A stretch of 64,000 nt of DNA from Gigaspora rosea (GCA_003550325.1 QKWP01001215.1:92528-156527), one strand, 5' to 3'; shown: positions 1-12,600, counted from the first letter of the stretch. The notes: generated from the sequence alone by a model not told the origin. Made by a program: numbers and translations.

Positions 1-86
1 GCAATAATATTTAAAGACTTTACATGCTTAGTATTGTTCAAGCATGAATTTAATTTATTTTCACGTATTACAAATAATTTAGTATG

Positions 87-531
87 AAAATCAGGTATGA
101 GACTTATATAATGGGCCTGTTCTGGTAATACAAGATAGGTTGGCAGGCGGAACAGAGATCAGAGAGTTTAAATAGGCAATTTCTATAGTTGGGTTGCAGG
201 TATGGCAAATAGTATAGAACCCTTGGGCGGACTACTTAAATTAGACACCAAAAGTGTACATGTGGCTAGATGTATCCTCGTTTATGTGGATTAGAAGGTT
301 TAAATAGGCAATTCCCATAGTTGGGTTGCGGGTATGGCAGCTAGTGTGGAACCCTTGGGCGGACTACTTAAATTAGATACCAAAAGTGTACATGTGGCTA
401 GATATATCCTCATCTATATAACAAATGCCGGTATTCCCCTAGAGGATACTGACGGCCCTAATATCTCAAATAAAAATTCCTAAGTCCCAAGATGGGCACT
501 TTAATTATAAAAAAAAAAAAAATCAGGTATG
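87..531 (+). mobile_element. Retroposed element, poly(A)-tailed, 13-bp TSD
   Basis: A segment of about 420 bp ends in a run of A at 509-522 and is bounded by the direct repeat AAAATCAGGTATG at 87-99 and 519-531. Target-site duplication plus a 3' poly(A) is the signature of target-primed (LINE-machinery) insertion. The body is richer in G and C than its surroundings and has no open frame. No Pol III boxes were recognised at its 5' end, so it may be 5'-truncated. The body contains a 132-bp tandem duplication, listed separately. Confidence 0.7.
167..422 (+). repeat. 132-bp tandem duplication inside the retroposed element
   Basis: Two direct copies begin with TTTAAATAGGCAATT at 167 and 299. They run through shared blocks (CCCTTGGGCGGACTACTTAAA, then AAAAGTGTACATGTGGCTAG) with a period of 132 bp and roughly 90% identity. 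The second copy diverges near 415-422, where the unique 3' part begins. Confidence 0.8.
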
Positions 532-1100
532 GTAATAAAATATATCTATAGGAGGACATATATAAAAATTAGGACATCTATATATAGTAATAAGAAAAGA
601 TCTATAAAAAGATCTATATATAGTAATAATATAGGGTAGGTATAGGTATTATATTTTAGGAAGGAATAATTAATCTTAATAGTGGGATGGTTTAAAGTTT
701 AATAGGAGCAATTTAAAGAGTATTTAAGGTGATCGGATTATGATCATGCAGGGATAGAAGAACAGGGTGATGATCATAAGAAAGATTTTATATGCAAAAA
801 TTTTTAATAGTTTAATACTATATACAAATATCCCCCTTTATATGATACATTTGGACAATCTTGCATTTATATGTATAACCTCTTGAAATTTAAATTAGCT
901 AACTTTATAAGAATTATAATCATTGTTACTGTAATTATGCATCACTAATGTTGTAATAGAATCATCATACAAATGTAATTTATACAGAATTTGTTTATTT
1001 TGCATATTAATACATAATGTTATAATATATTTATAATTTTTTATTATGATACTATAAATGAATCCTCTTCCTCTACTGCTCCTGTATTCAATTTTAATAG
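532..1100. other. AT-rich spacer
   Basis: No gene is seen here. Around 540-640 there is a short locally repeated purine/AT patch in which GATCTATA and TATATAGTAATAA recur. The rest is low-complexity AT sequence. Confidence 0.5.
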
Positions 1101-1445
1101 TAGTAATGCTTAAAATTTTTGAGTCATCCTAAGCAAGATCAAAAACTACTTGAAGCTACAGACAATTCTAGACCCAGAATTATTCGAAAAATTTATACTG
1201 TGACTTAGGAAATAAAACCAAAAGTAGGACCCCTAACTACTCACCAAGAAGCCCAATTTCGACAACTGCTTCTTGAATTTGCTAATCTTTTTTGCAAAAG
1301 ATATGACCCAACTAGGTAGAACTGACCTAGTAACTCATAGAATCTTTACTGATAACATGCCTCCTGTCAGTTTTCACCCTTATATAGTGCCTCTTACTGA
1401 ACAAACATTTATTAATGAAGAGGTACAACGAATGTTGGATAATAA

Positions 1446-1805
1446 CACAGGTCGAAATAAGGCAAATTGGGTTCAAATCGGCATCACAAAATTCTGATAT
1501 GAACCCGATTTAAAACAGATATTTGGCGCAAATAAGATACCTATAGGATATAATTCAGATTCATATTAGCTCACAAGACATATCGGCAAAATGATAGCTT
1601 AATAGGTAAATCGATTGAGCTTATTTTATAGCTCTATCGATTTACCTATTGAGCCATCATTTTGCTAATATGTCTTGTGAGCTGATATGAATACAAATTG
1701 TATCCTGTAGGTATCTTATTTGTGCCAAATATCTGTTTCAAATCGGGTTCATATCAGAATCTTGTGATGCCAATTTGAATCCAATTTGTCTTATTTCGAC
1801 CTGTG
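1446..1805. mobile_element. Harbinger/Tourist-like foldback MITE, 360 bp, TSD TAA
   Basis: Two arms of about 175 bp form an almost complete inverted repeat around an 8-nt loop near 1621-1628. The ends are CACAGGTCGAAATAAG and its complement. Both sides carry TAA (1443-1445 and 1806-1808), the usual three-base TSD of PIF/Harbinger elements. It sits inside the reverse-transcriptase part of the LTR-element fossil and has no coding capacity. Confidence 0.85.
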
Positions 1806-2426
1806 TAAGTTAATAAAAGAGTCCTCTAGCCCTTGGGCCTCTCTTGTTGTATTGGTAACAAAGAAAAATGGGAAGAAAAAATTTTGTGTAGATTATAGAA
1901 AACTCAATGCCATTACCAAAAAGGATTAATACCCCCTGCCCCAAATAGTGAAATGCTTGACTCACTCGCTAGAGCTACTTATTTTTCCACCCTAGACCTC
2001 ATGAGTGGATATTGGCAAGTAAAAGTACACTCAGAAGATGGAGAAAAAACTGCTTTCATCACTAGATAAAGAACCTATAAGTTCAATGTTATGCCCTTTG
2101 GATTATATAATGCCCTTGCTACTTTTCAATGCCTTATGAATAAAGTTTATAAAGGCATAGCTTACAAATATGTAGTAGTATATCTAGATGATACAAATGT
2201 ATTCTCACGAACAGTTGATGACCATATTAAACATCTAAGAGAAGTATTCATGAAGCAGGATTAAAGTTAAACATTGAAAAATGTAATTTTTGGATAAAAC
2301 ACCTACCTTTTCTAGAACAAATAATAGAAGAAAAAGGAATCTCTCCAGACCCAGACAAAATCATTACTATTGAGAAAATCAAACCTCCAAAAAGTGTTAC
2401 CCTACTATGTTCATTCTTAGGCCTTG

Positions 2427-2960
2427 GGGGGCATCCAGAAATAACGTTATACAAGAAGAGGGGAGTGGGTCTGAAAAAATATAACGTTTTTCCTCTTAAG
2501 TAGGGGGGTCAAAAAATATAATGCAATTTTTTTAGAAAAAATCGTCTAAAAACTGATCCAGTGGTCCAAATTTAATGATTTTGGTACCATTCGATTCGTC
2601 TTGGTGAGAGGAGTCGAATGATACCAATTATATTTCATTAGAATCACTGAATCGAAAGTTATTGGCCAAATACTATTGGTTATTATGTTTTCTTATAAAA
2701 TGACTATAAAATCAATAGTTTTTTGTAAATAACTATTGATCTAGTGATCCAAATGGAATGATTTTGGTATCATTGGGTTCATCTCACTGAGATGAATGAA
2801 TGTTACCTAAATTATCCAAATCGGATCACTATATTACAATATATTCAAGTTTTTGTAAATTATATATATAAACATATGGATTTTGAAAAATTTTTTTATA
2901 TAGTAGGGAGGGTCAAGCGCTACTGTGAGGGGGTACATAACATTATTTATGGATGCCCCC
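2427..2960. mobile_element. MITE, 534 bp, TIR GGGGGCATCC, TSD TTG
   Basis: Terminal inverted repeats of about 25 bp (GGGGGCATCCAKAAATAAYG) face each other at both ends, with TTG at 2424-2426 and 2961-2963. The interior contains further inverted segments around 2560-2640 and 2740-2830, where GATTTTGGTATCATT-like blocks recur. It interrupts the RT region of the LTR-element fossil. The superfamily is uncertain: the three-base TSD suggests Harbinger/ISL2EU-like or CACTA-like. Confidence 0.8.
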
Positions 2961-4810
2961 TTGCTGGATACTACTAATGATTTATCAAACACTTCTCCTC
3001 TATTGCCTATCCTCTTAATCAATTATTACATAAGGACAATACTTATGAATTGAATGATCAATGTCAAAAAGCCTTTGATGAACTTAAGCACTTGCTTACT
3101 ACTGCCTCTATCCTTATCTACTTGGACTATAAAAGAAAGTTTATTCTAGCTACTGATGCTCCTACACTGGATTTGGAGCCACTCTAAGTCAGATATTGGA
3201 TGATAAAAAGGAATATCCTATTGCTTATGCTAGTAAAAGTCTAAAAAGAGAAGAAATGAAATGTGGTACCACTAAATTATAATATGCTGCTATAGTATGA
3301 GCTATTGAACATTTTCACAAATATTTTGGTACAAGTCATTTCACTCTGGTTACAGACCACTCCGCTCTGAAATGGTTAAAGTCTTCTCAACCAAAAGGAC
3401 ATTTAGGCTGATGGATAATGAAACTCCAACCGTATCATTTTACCATTATATATAAACCTGGAAGAATCTATTCGAATATTGATGCCCTCTCTCGATTACT
3501 GACCCAGACACACTCCTCTACTACTGCTGTTACATGAACTTAGATCAATACCAAAATTTAATAGAGTATCTAGAAACAGACATACTTCTCTCTAACTTAA
3601 TAGACAATGAAAAACGAACAATTATCAATCAATCTAGACATTAAAAGTAAAAGACAAATTATTATACAAAAAGAATCGAAAAGACCCAGACAAACCTATT
3701 AGAGTAATCAAATGGACCAAAGTTGAACCAATTTTGTATATGATGCATAGTCATCCTACTGCTGGATATTTAGGAACAGATGCTATGTATTATAAAATAT
3801 CTGAATGATACTATTGGGACCAAATGTACAAAGGTGTTCAAATTATGTTCACTCATGTGAAGTCTGCCAAAAACAAGGCAAAAGTAAAAGAAAAGAACCT
3901 TTCAACTCTATCCAAGTTGAAAGAGCCTTTGAACGAATAGGCATAGATTTAGTAGACCTCTACCAATAACTGCTTGCAACAACTGTTATATTATTGTTGC
4001 AACTGATTACCTTACTTGCTGGCCTGAAGCTAAAACTGTGCCAGATGCAGGTGCAGAAACTCTAGCAAAGTTTATCTTTGAAAAAATTGTTTGCAGACAT
4101 GAAGTCTCCAAGATTATTCTTTCTGATAATGGAAAGAATTTTACTAATGAAGTTGTTAGAATATTGTGTGAAAGGTTTTTAATAAAGCACATATTCTCTT
4201 CACCTTACCATCCACAAACCAATAGAATGGTTGAAAGATTAAATAGAACACTTTGCAATTCTCTTGCAAAAGTCACAGAAAATATTGAAGATTGGGACCT
4301 AAATATATCTGCTATACTGTTTGCATATAGAACCAAGAGACATGCAACCATTGGATATACCCTTTTTCACATAGTATATGGTAGACAAGCTATTTTACCC
4401 ATTGAAACTGTTATCCCCATAGACCCAGTTGACTCAGATGAAGAAATATCATTAGAAAACAGTATATTACAAATTAATAGAAGAATTACCATACCAACAT
4501 AATACAGCCAGAGAAAATACAATTAAATCCCAAAAGAAACAGAAAGTTAGATTTGACTCCAAAATACAAAAAGAAGAATTTGAAATTGGTGACAAAGTTT
4601 GGTACAAAGAAAAGACATTGAAGCCTCTTGCTCTGCAAAATTCGAAAAGAAAAGAATAGGTCCATTTATTGTTAAAGAAAAATTAAATAATGGTGCCTAT
4701 AAACTTTGTAAATGGATGGAAAAATATTAAAACAGTACTACAATAGTGATCACCTTGTTAAGTACTATGAGAAACAGAATTGGCAACCTATGATTGTCAT
4801 TTAGAATTTT

Positions 4811-5290
4811 TAGAGATAAATTCTTAAAACGGATGGAAACACAGCCTTAACCCCTTGATGTATCAAACAATTTTTTTTAGAATTTAAGAACATAGAAAAT
4901 CGAATTTTCAAATTTGTAGAACGTTTGCTACTAAGTAAAGTCGATCAATATTACTCCTTTTGAGCTAAAATTTTGATTATATACCCATCGGAAGATTCCG
5001 CATCTTTTCTACTAAGCTTATTTTAGTACGAAAACACTACCAGAACGCGCAAATCGATTCGACAGCATTTTTGACCTACAAGAAGATTTTTAGTCATATG
5101 ATCTATGTTCCGAATTTCTGATCACATGATAGATGTTACGAAACAATCATAGCTTTATTTTTTTTTAATTCTGTAGTTTAGCATGTACAACAATACATTT
5201 TTTAGATTAGCCACCTTTGTTCTAAAATTAAAATTTCTAAAAACATTTCTTCTTTTCCTTTTTCTTCTAAAAACAAACCTTAAATTCTTT
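4811..5290. other. Spacer after the pol fossil
   Basis: No gene is seen. The stretch is AT-rich with a few less AT-biased segments (for example 5035-5065). It may include the decayed 3' end of the LTR-element fossil, but no polypurine tract or LTR could be fixed. Confidence 0.4.
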
Positions 5291-5990
5291 TAAATGTAAA
5301 CCCCTACACTTCAACCCCAAACCTTAACTGCACTTATAGAACTAGTTAGACAATAGAATCAAGACCCCTTAGCACAATAGAATGGTCTTGTTATTACAGA
5401 AAATTATGTTACCAATGAGAATGAAATTTTGCTTTCTTTACAGTTTCCCACAGAAAATGAAGAACAAAACCAGAATTATTCTGAAGATAACAAACCAAAC
5501 ATAATTAACGATGAAGTAACTTTCATACTTGAACTAGTTAATCCAACAGAAACTGACAATACTGACCCAGACTCAAAATCAGAAGTTACAATAGCTGCAA
5601 TGATGAAAGACTTAATGAAGAACAACCAAATACTCTTTTTTAAACAGATCCTTTTTTAACTTTCACTTGAAAAGACCAAGCTAAGGAAATTAATGACCGA
5701 TTTAGTCAAGAGATTCGTGGAAGCCAGAGAGAAAAACAAGTTAGGACTCTCAAAACTTGTTATTTCTTAGGACAACTTTTAAAGGAATTTCAGGATGATT
5801 CATGGAAAAAATTCACTTTTGAAGCTATACAAAAAATTGTCAAAAAATGTGCCATAAAAAAACCAGAACCTACTATCACCACCCACAGTCATCTGATCAA
5901 GTCCTGGAATATGCCAATGCCAGAGAATCAAGGTTGTGAGATTTATGATTTTGATTTTGTTGATTTAACTAGTATATTAAGTATGACTGT
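5290..5990 (+). pseudogene. Decayed coding remnant, acidic/polar protein, unidentified
   Basis: Codon-like composition reappears here, much less AT-biased than the flanks. It includes a readable acidic, Asn/Glu/Thr-rich stretch (5429-5640, with ELVNPTETDNTD and AAMMKDLMK) and, further on, a Lys/Gln-rich stretch near 5690-5930. A second partial match to the NPTETD segment occurs at 6733-6800. I do not recognise the family. Its position just behind a Ty3-type pol suggests an accessory or Gag-type region of an LTR element, so it is treated as a fossil. It could instead be a host gene remnant. Confidence 0.4.
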
Positions 5991-6410
5991 TTTTCACTGT
6001 TTACACTACTTGGTTTTATTCAAAATTTTATTTTGTTATTTATGAGTAGTGTAAGTAGTGTTAAATAGTAATTTGAGATTTTATAATTCTTTAGATCAAT
6101 TTAATATTCTGCTTAACATGATCTCTATATCAAATTTCAAAAATTATAGAAACCTAATACACAGTGATAAATATCACTTCTCCTTTTTTAAAGTCTATAT
6201 AAACCAATACACATTAGAAAATAAAATCATTGTATTGGATATTAATAGAAATGATTCTTTCCATTATAGAAATTTACTATTTTCACTATGTCTTTAATAT
6301 GACTTAAAGCTAATATAGATATGAAAATATCATATACTAAATTACAACCAATGGTAGAAATAGGCGTTATCTATAAATATGTGTTCTTTATTATTATTAT
6401 TACCTTTTCT
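5991..6410. other. AT-rich spacer
   Basis: No supported gene. The 79-codon open stretch at 6058-6297 has AT-driven composition and no recognisable features. Confidence 0.4.
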
Positions 6411-6522
6411 CGTGTTAGGGTTGTTAATGGAGCACTCTATTGACTCTATTTTAATAGTAATACTCTAGAGTATTACTATTAAAATGGAGTCAATAAGTGC
6501 TCTATTAATGACTAACCTCATG
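6411..6522. mobile_element. Palindromic mini-element, 112 bp
   Basis: This near-perfect palindrome has arms of about 56 bp meeting at ACTCTAGAGT (centre 6466/6467). The ends read GTGTTAGGGTTG and, inverted, GACTAACCTCAT. It is the size and shape of a MITE remnant, but no clear TSD could be fixed. Confidence 0.65.
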
Positions 6523-6732
6523 TTAAACAGAAAATCAAATTGGTCCAGCAATAGAATTATTAGCTGGTGGTAACATATAGTAATGGCCATTGTATACCTA
6601 TTCAAATATTAACACGAGTTGTATAACTTTATTAGTTTTGTCAAATGAGAATTTAGTGAATAAAGACAAGAGTGATGATCTTGTATGTAATTGCCAATAT
6701 TTTTGTATACAACAGATCACTAAAATAGCCCA

Positions 6733-6800
6733 CTCGTAATCTAGGAAACTATTGATTTGACCAATCCAGCAGAAACTGAAACTTATACTGAATCTGATTG
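6733..6800 (+). pseudogene. Second fragment of the remnant at 5429
   Basis: The translation here contains LTNPAETETYTESD, resembling the LVNPTETDNTD segment encoded near 5540. It is a short diverged duplicate of part of that unidentified coding remnant. Confidence 0.45.
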
Positions 6801-7540
6801 TTTATAGTTTTTTGTTTATTTTATTTTTTGATTTTACTGAGATTTTACTAACTTAATTTCATAAATTTACTCACATTTTATGCTTTCATATACGTTCATA
6901 CTTTTTATTTATTGTCTACCTTCGCTCATATTTTTTGCATCCATTTATATTTACATTTTTATTTCATTTACATATATTTATCTTGTAAATTTTCACACTA
7001 TCATATTTTCTCTCATACTTTTACCCATACTTTCGTTCTTATTTTACACTTTTGCTCAGCATTTTCATACATGTTTGTCAGTTTATTCATTGTCTTTATT
7101 CTTACAACTCTAATTCTTTAACTTTGTTTTTAATTTTTATTTATTTATTTTGATACATTTATATTTTCCTATTGTATTTTATCTTATTCTACATTTATCC
7201 ATACCTTTTTCTTGCTTTTGTTCCTTTTCTATGTTTTTACTCACAACTTTGTCTAATTTATTTTATGATCATTCCATTCTTTCCTATCACTTTTCTTATC
7301 TTTACCTCTTCACTTCTGCCTCTAATACCCTTTTCTAATTGTTTTTATACTTTCTTATCACTTTCTTATCTTTGCCTTTCTTCTCTTTATGATGTTTTCT
7401 TTCGCCTTATATCTTTTCTAATTTCATTAATTCTTTTCGTTTTTTTTACCTTGTTCTTACTTTCATTTTTACCTATATTATTTCTTTTCCTCTGGTATTC
7501 TTCTCATACCTTTATATTCTATTTACCAAAAATTTGTTGC
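6801..7540 (+). other. Pyrimidine-rich (T/C) tract, about 740 bp
   Basis: The + strand is strongly biased to T and C, with recurring CTCATACTTT-like words. The strand bias yields several long open stretches on the + strand that encode only Phe/Leu/Ser/Tyr/Ile. These are compositional artefacts and not genes. Similar tracts lie at 19973-20240, 31060-31275 and 58950-59280, mostly next to coding remnants. Confidence 0.7.
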
Positions 7541-7555
7541 TGGCTGGTGTCTTAA

Positions 7556-7830
7556 AGAAAAGCAGAACGTCAGTAAAATAACTTACACCTCAGGTAAAAA
7601 CTTTGTTAGAAACTATATTCCACACTAAAACTGCGTCCCCACAAAGCAAGATGTCTGCAATCAAAATGCAACAAGAATTACTAAAGTTATCCCAGGAAGG
7701 TGAAATAAATGAGGCTGACATGCCTAAACTTTCAACAATTTCTAACTGGATTGGTAGTTTTGCAAGAACTTGGAAGTGAGCAATGGCAGAACATTTTTTG
7801 GAAGAAAATAAAAATACACTATTGTAATAA
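7556..7830 (+). pseudogene. Decayed coding remnant with SNWIG motif, unidentified
   Basis: A less AT-biased stretch directly follows the pyrimidine tract. One frame reads a Lys/Gln-rich segment followed by MPKLSTISNWIGSFARTWK (about 7714-7770). The short hydrophilic helix followed by a TISNWIG-type motif reminds me of a recurrent glomeromycete protein segment, but I cannot name the family with confidence. It may belong with the remnants at 5290-5990 and 8400-8780. Confidence 0.35.
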
Positions 7831-8400
7831 ATATTTATATCTGCATTATACTGGCTATTTCATTTTTTTGTATTTGTTGCTCAGCTCAGTATGTTGTCAT
7901 AGTTGCACTTTTTTTTTGTAATAAACTTCATACTCGCTATACTGGTTGTTTTTTTTTGTATTCGTTTCATTTTTTTTTAGATTAACACTGTCAGTATATT
8001 GTTGCAGTTGTACTTTTTTTTTCTTATTTACTATGTTGTCGCAATTATGCATTTGCTACATGTCATGGTCAGGAATCTGATACAAGTCCAAAGTAAAGTT
8101 ATTTATTTACATATTAATGATAATTTTTTTGTTGCAAATCATTTCTAGGGCTTTTCAACTAAACTATCTGTGCAATAAAAATATGCTATTGATGCATTTT
8201 GCCTTTACAATACTTTAGTATATTCTTTTTTGTTTAATATAAAATGTATAAATTTTATCCCAAATTTGTATATTAAATTTGTACCAATTTTATCAATCAG
8301 CATTTAAATAGGTTCATGGCTTTTTTTTTTTAAGGGTTTGTTTAAATTTTTTTTAAAGTAGTTACTATAATGACTATTATTTTGTCTTAAACCTATTACT
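7831..8400. other. AT-rich spacer
   Basis: No gene is seen. T-rich blocks with a loose repeat of GTTGTCGCAGTTGTACTTTTTT-like words lie at 7880-8060. Confidence 0.4.
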
Positions 8401-8800
8401 GAGCTGATATAGTCACTTACAAGGCCAAAAAGAAGAATCCATATTTATTTAAACTTGGAAGAAATATTATTTATGGTATAATAAAAAATTGTAAGTATGA
8501 AAAAAGGGCATTTACTGGTAACTGTTAAAGGTGTTCTCAAGCAGCTTCATCAATATAATTTACAAGTAGTCAAGATATTAATCAATTATCACAGTTACTT
8601 GCTATTAATTGTAGTAATACATGTTACTCTGGTAATATCAACACTCTCCAGCAATAAAAAAATTGTCAATATAACAGATGTCAGTTTAATAAGCATCTCT
8701 ATTGTCACGGCTATTTCCAGTATGCCATGCACTTGTGGGGTTTTCCTAATAAAATTTACTTGCTTGGCTATATGACTACTAGTATTATTCAGGTACTCCA
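8401..8800 (+). pseudogene. Possible decayed coding remnant, unidentified
   Basis: Between 8560 and 8770 one + frame is rich in Asn, Cys, Gln and Tyr and looks protein-like (for example NTCYSGNINTLQQ followed by a Cys/His-rich stretch). A second frame is open from 8497 to 8775. Neither has a recognisable domain. I infer a degraded coding segment, possibly part of the same broken unit as 7556-7830. Confidence 0.25.
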
Positions 8801-9208
8801 CCTAATAGATACTTCATACAGATAAGTTTATTCACTTAGAAAATCACTTAGGTATTATAGTTCATCCAAAGAACTAAAGCTCAAAGCTAATATGAGCATA
8901 AAAAGCTATTTTTTTTATTAATCAATCGCTTGTTTTTTTAAATACAAGATTATTAACCGGATATTTAATTATCCGTATTACACGTATTAGACTATCTAAC
9001 AATTAGACTTTTGATTAAATTCCTGCATTATGCAAATCACAATTATGCTATCTTATAGATCCCGATCGGCACCACGAAATTCCGGGGTAATGGATCCAAC
9101 CACGACACTATTTATACTGATATTATATTAATATTCTGTAAATATATTAGCTTAGGCAGAGATAATTTTTTTTGTTTTTACCAAGCTTATACTAAGAATA
9201 ATAAACTT
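8801..9208. other. AT-rich spacer
   Basis: No gene is seen. A small less AT-rich island lies at 9055-9115. Confidence 0.4.
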
Positions 9209-9315
9209 AGCAAAATGAATTTATTTTAGCACAAAATGAATTTGTTTTATGTTTAGCATAAAATGAATTTATTTTATATTTGTATAAAATGATGAGTGAA
9301 TTTATTTTATGCTTA
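9209..9315. repeat. Degenerate minisatellite, AAAATGAATTTATTTTA units
   Basis: Four imperfect copies of AGCAYAAAATGAATTTRTTTTA occur with a spacing of about 22-35 bp. Flanking CTAAGCTTAGC and CCAAGCTTATACTAAG words form a loose inverted pair around the array. Confidence 0.65.
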
Positions 9316-10677
9316 TTGTTTCTTGCTAAGCTTAGCATAAAGCAAATTTAAAAAAAATTAATTTGATTGGTACACCTATAATGATAGTTATTTATAAAAA
9401 TTGTTGCTATATCCAGTAATAAAAATTACCTTAAACAATTTTTTAATATTAAAATTGTTAGTATGTTGGTATAATCAATATCTCTTAAAATTGTTGGTAT
9501 AACTATATAAATTTTTTTTTGAAAAAAGTGTTGATATAACCAATTGTCAGTTAATTTAGTTGTCAGTATAACTAGAGTGACGTGTAATTAAAATTTTTCT
9601 TGGTAACAATATACTAAATATGAAATTTTAATTTAGCTGATCAAAGTAATTCTACAAAAAAAAGATGGCAGCCATGCGAAAAAAATGGTATGCACTCTAT
9701 GTATGTATATATTTTGATTTTATTTATTAACATTAGAATAATAACTTATCTATATAATTATTCAAATATCAACTAATTAAAATTTTGCCCAAGATCTATC
9801 AAGCAAGATATTTGAGAATGCTTAATAAAATTCACTGTAAGTGCAGTAGTTTATACAATATGTTTTTGTACTGGTACTTTTTTTTAGTTATTTGATTTAT
9901 TTTTTTATCTATTATATGAATTAGACATATTAAATAAAAATTGTATATAATAGGAATTTTGATAAATAAAATAATAGAATACAATTGTATTGCTTTAGCA
10001 ATTTTAGAACTTTTTAAATAATTACTATTTAAAAATTTTAGTTATTTCTGTTTTGATTTTTTGTCGTTAGACTAGAATAGCATTCTGAAATAAATTTGAT
10101 TAAAATATTTAATTTAATAAAAAAATTTAGAGACAAATAAAATTAATTAATTAACTATAAAATAATATTCTCTCAAAATTTATATATAATATAAATCCTT
10201 CTTCTTGGTCTTATAATTGTCTACGTTAGTTCAATAACAAGTTGAGACAAATTATAACCACTTTGAAAAAATTCTTTAACAAAAAAACTCTTAAAAAGGA
10301 AACCACGACCTATTTAAGCTATATACACATGTACTATAATGTTATTAGCATAAATGTGGTATTAGTAAAAGTCTCCCAGGAATCTGATTATATATAATTA
10401 AATTTGCCAGCTACTAGTAAGGCCAAAGACCAATGTATTCTGAAAGTTGTTCAATTGTAGGTAATATATACTGCACTTGTCATATAAGCGATTGCATTTT
10501 TTTATAGGGTACTCTAAACTAATATAAATAATTGTATAATAATTGATATTACAGTTGTACCACATCAGCAAATCAAAATAACTTTCTATTATGCTGTGTT
10601 GGTACAGTATGCAACACCTAAAGATTAAAATAATTTCAAAATTAACAGCTTTTGATATATAAAAGATATAAAAAAAA
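9316..10677. other. AT-rich spacer
   Basis: No gene is seen. ATTGTTGGTATAAYY-like words recur at 9440-9560. The remainder is AT-rich low complexity. Confidence 0.4.
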
Positions 10678-10678
10678 G

Positions 10679-10727
10679 AAAGCTGCTAAATTGTAGCCAA
10701 GTTAATTTGCTACAACTTAGCAGCTTT
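10679..10727. repeat. 19-bp stem hairpin
   Basis: AAAGCTGCTAAATTGTAGC (10679-10697) pairs with GCTACAACTTAGCAGCTTT (10709-10727) across an 11-nt loop with one mismatch. Confidence 0.75.
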
Positions 10728-12600
10728 ATTTTTAAAATAATTATGATATATTTTTGATTTATATCACTTTAAAGATGCTTAATTTTTATATGATGCCTCA
10801 AAAAATTAATAAAAATAGGACAAATCACATGTTTTGGGCTCTTGCTATGGCTAATTTGTTATTTTAATTAAAAAAATTTTTGAAAAAATTATTTTACCAA
10901 TCAAAATACAAGAAATTAAAAAAATAGTAAATTTAAATATGAAATTTTTTAAAATGGAACAAGTCACGTGTTTTAGTCTTTAGATGTCATGAACTATATT
11001 TATGCCAAGATTTAGGTAGCTTGTCACCCAATCAAATTTCTTGATCAGGTGTAATGTAGATCATATGATGTTGTTTATATCTAACAGTAAATAATTATGT
11101 CATTTTGGGCCAATAAAATCTTATGCATTTAAGATTGACATAATATAATCATTTAAGAACTGTTATGGGACCAAAGGACTAAACAAGACTGGAACTATAA
11201 ATTCTATTTTACAGTTCTCTTAGGGACTGGACTGACTAGACTGATGCATTCCTACCCATAACACTTGATGATTGGTAAATATTGCTACTATAATTTATGG
11301 ATTTACATTTGAGTTATTTGTGCAGGTAACAAGTCCTAAAGAGGAACTAGCTAATCAGAAAGTAAAAATTTTAACTATTTCAGATTAGGTTAATAAAAAA
11401 TTTAAACATGCATTAAAGAAGAAAAAATAAAAATATACAAAAACTAATATTTAAATCAATTTTGATGCACTAATTAAAAATGACAGGAATGAAATTTTAC
11501 TTATATTAAGCATTACACTAACCCTATAGCCTTTAAAGCTAAGGCCCTAATCCTAAATTTTTATTTCACGCACTTAGTTTATTTACAAAATCAGATTTTC
11601 TTTTTTGGTATGTGTTATCTGTGCAAATAAGTAAAATGTTGTAGCATGAACTAGGAGATCCCATCTCTAAAGAAAATTTTCTATTTTGAGAAAATGGCAA
11701 TTGTTTGTATAATCTAAATTTTACACTCTTGATTTTTGTTTATTTTTAAATATTAATTACTAAATAAACAACATCATATGATTATAAAACACTGATTGAC
11801 CAATCTAATTTAATTGAATCATCAATCTTTGGGTATCGATTTATTTTTAAAAATAAAGTTTAAAAAGGGGTTTGCATATAATTTAAAATATCTCGATAAA
11901 ATATTATATTAATGTAAAGTAAAAAGCAAAATAAATATAGATATAAACTAGTACTTTAATTTGAATCAAAAATTTCGAAATAGATAAAAAGTGTTAGAGA
12001 TGAGTTTTCCTAGTTTATACCCATTTGGGGGATACCAGATATTATATATAGATAGAATTATCTAATATAATTTTTCTAAACACCTATTAAATTTTGTTTA
12101 TATATATATGATTTAACTATTGTAACTATTCAGATATATAGTGGGTGTTTATAGTAGTCAAAGCATATATGTTCTGTATTAATTTCATATTCTTATTTTT
12201 ATAAAATTAATATATGTAGGTTACATGTATAGATGCCAGACAAAACTAATTTTGCCTTGATGAAATAATGAACCTATAAGTTTCATCAAGTTTCATCAAT
12301 GACAAAACTTATAGTTTTGTCAGGTTTCGTCATTTTATCAGGTATCACTAGTTATGTGAGGTCTCAAATTACTTGGATTTGAGTTGGAATATCACTTAAT
12401 TTGGTCTAATTAATTATGCAATCAATTAAGAAATAGTTTATAAAACAATGTAGAAAAGGCATCAATAAGGTATTAATATTAAAGTTTTGTATTGCGAGAA
12501 CAATAATAATAGTTTTTAAAGAAGGTCAATGAGATGTTAAAGGGTAACAATTAACAAAAGTAACATCAATAAATTATTTTGTAGTGATAAATCAGTTTAA
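10728..12600. other. AT-rich spacer with short repeats
   Basis: No gene is seen. A roughly 40-bp direct repeat (AGGACAAATCACATGTTTT-like) recurs at about 10818 and 10955. TTATGGG and CCCATAA face each other at 11163 and 11259 and may mark a roughly 100-bp mini-element. TTTCATCA/TTTTGTCA words cluster at 12240-12345. Confidence 0.4.

Larger units (their letters stand above)
1100..4810 (+). mobile_element. Ty3/gypsy-type LTR retrotransposon fossil (pol region)
   Basis: This is a decayed pol region in the order reverse transcriptase, RNase H, integrase. RT similarity starts near 1270 and runs past 2420 (catalytic-palm-like YLDD-type block near 2180). RNase H-like sequence follows to about 3530, and an integrase core with an H/C region and a DDE-type block lies at roughly 3780-4480. 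A C-terminal chromodomain or GPY-like tail reaches about 4800. The RT region is interrupted by two unrelated DNA-transposon insertions (1446-1805 and 2427-2960). The copy is clearly broken, with many breaks (more than ten), and no LTRs could be paired, so it is old. Not functional. Confidence 0.85.

Noticed and set aside
7172-7555. 127-codon open stretch on + strand
   Set aside because: It consists almost only of Phe, Leu, Ser, Ile and Tyr because the strand is T/C-rich. A neighbouring frame is also open. It is a composition artefact.
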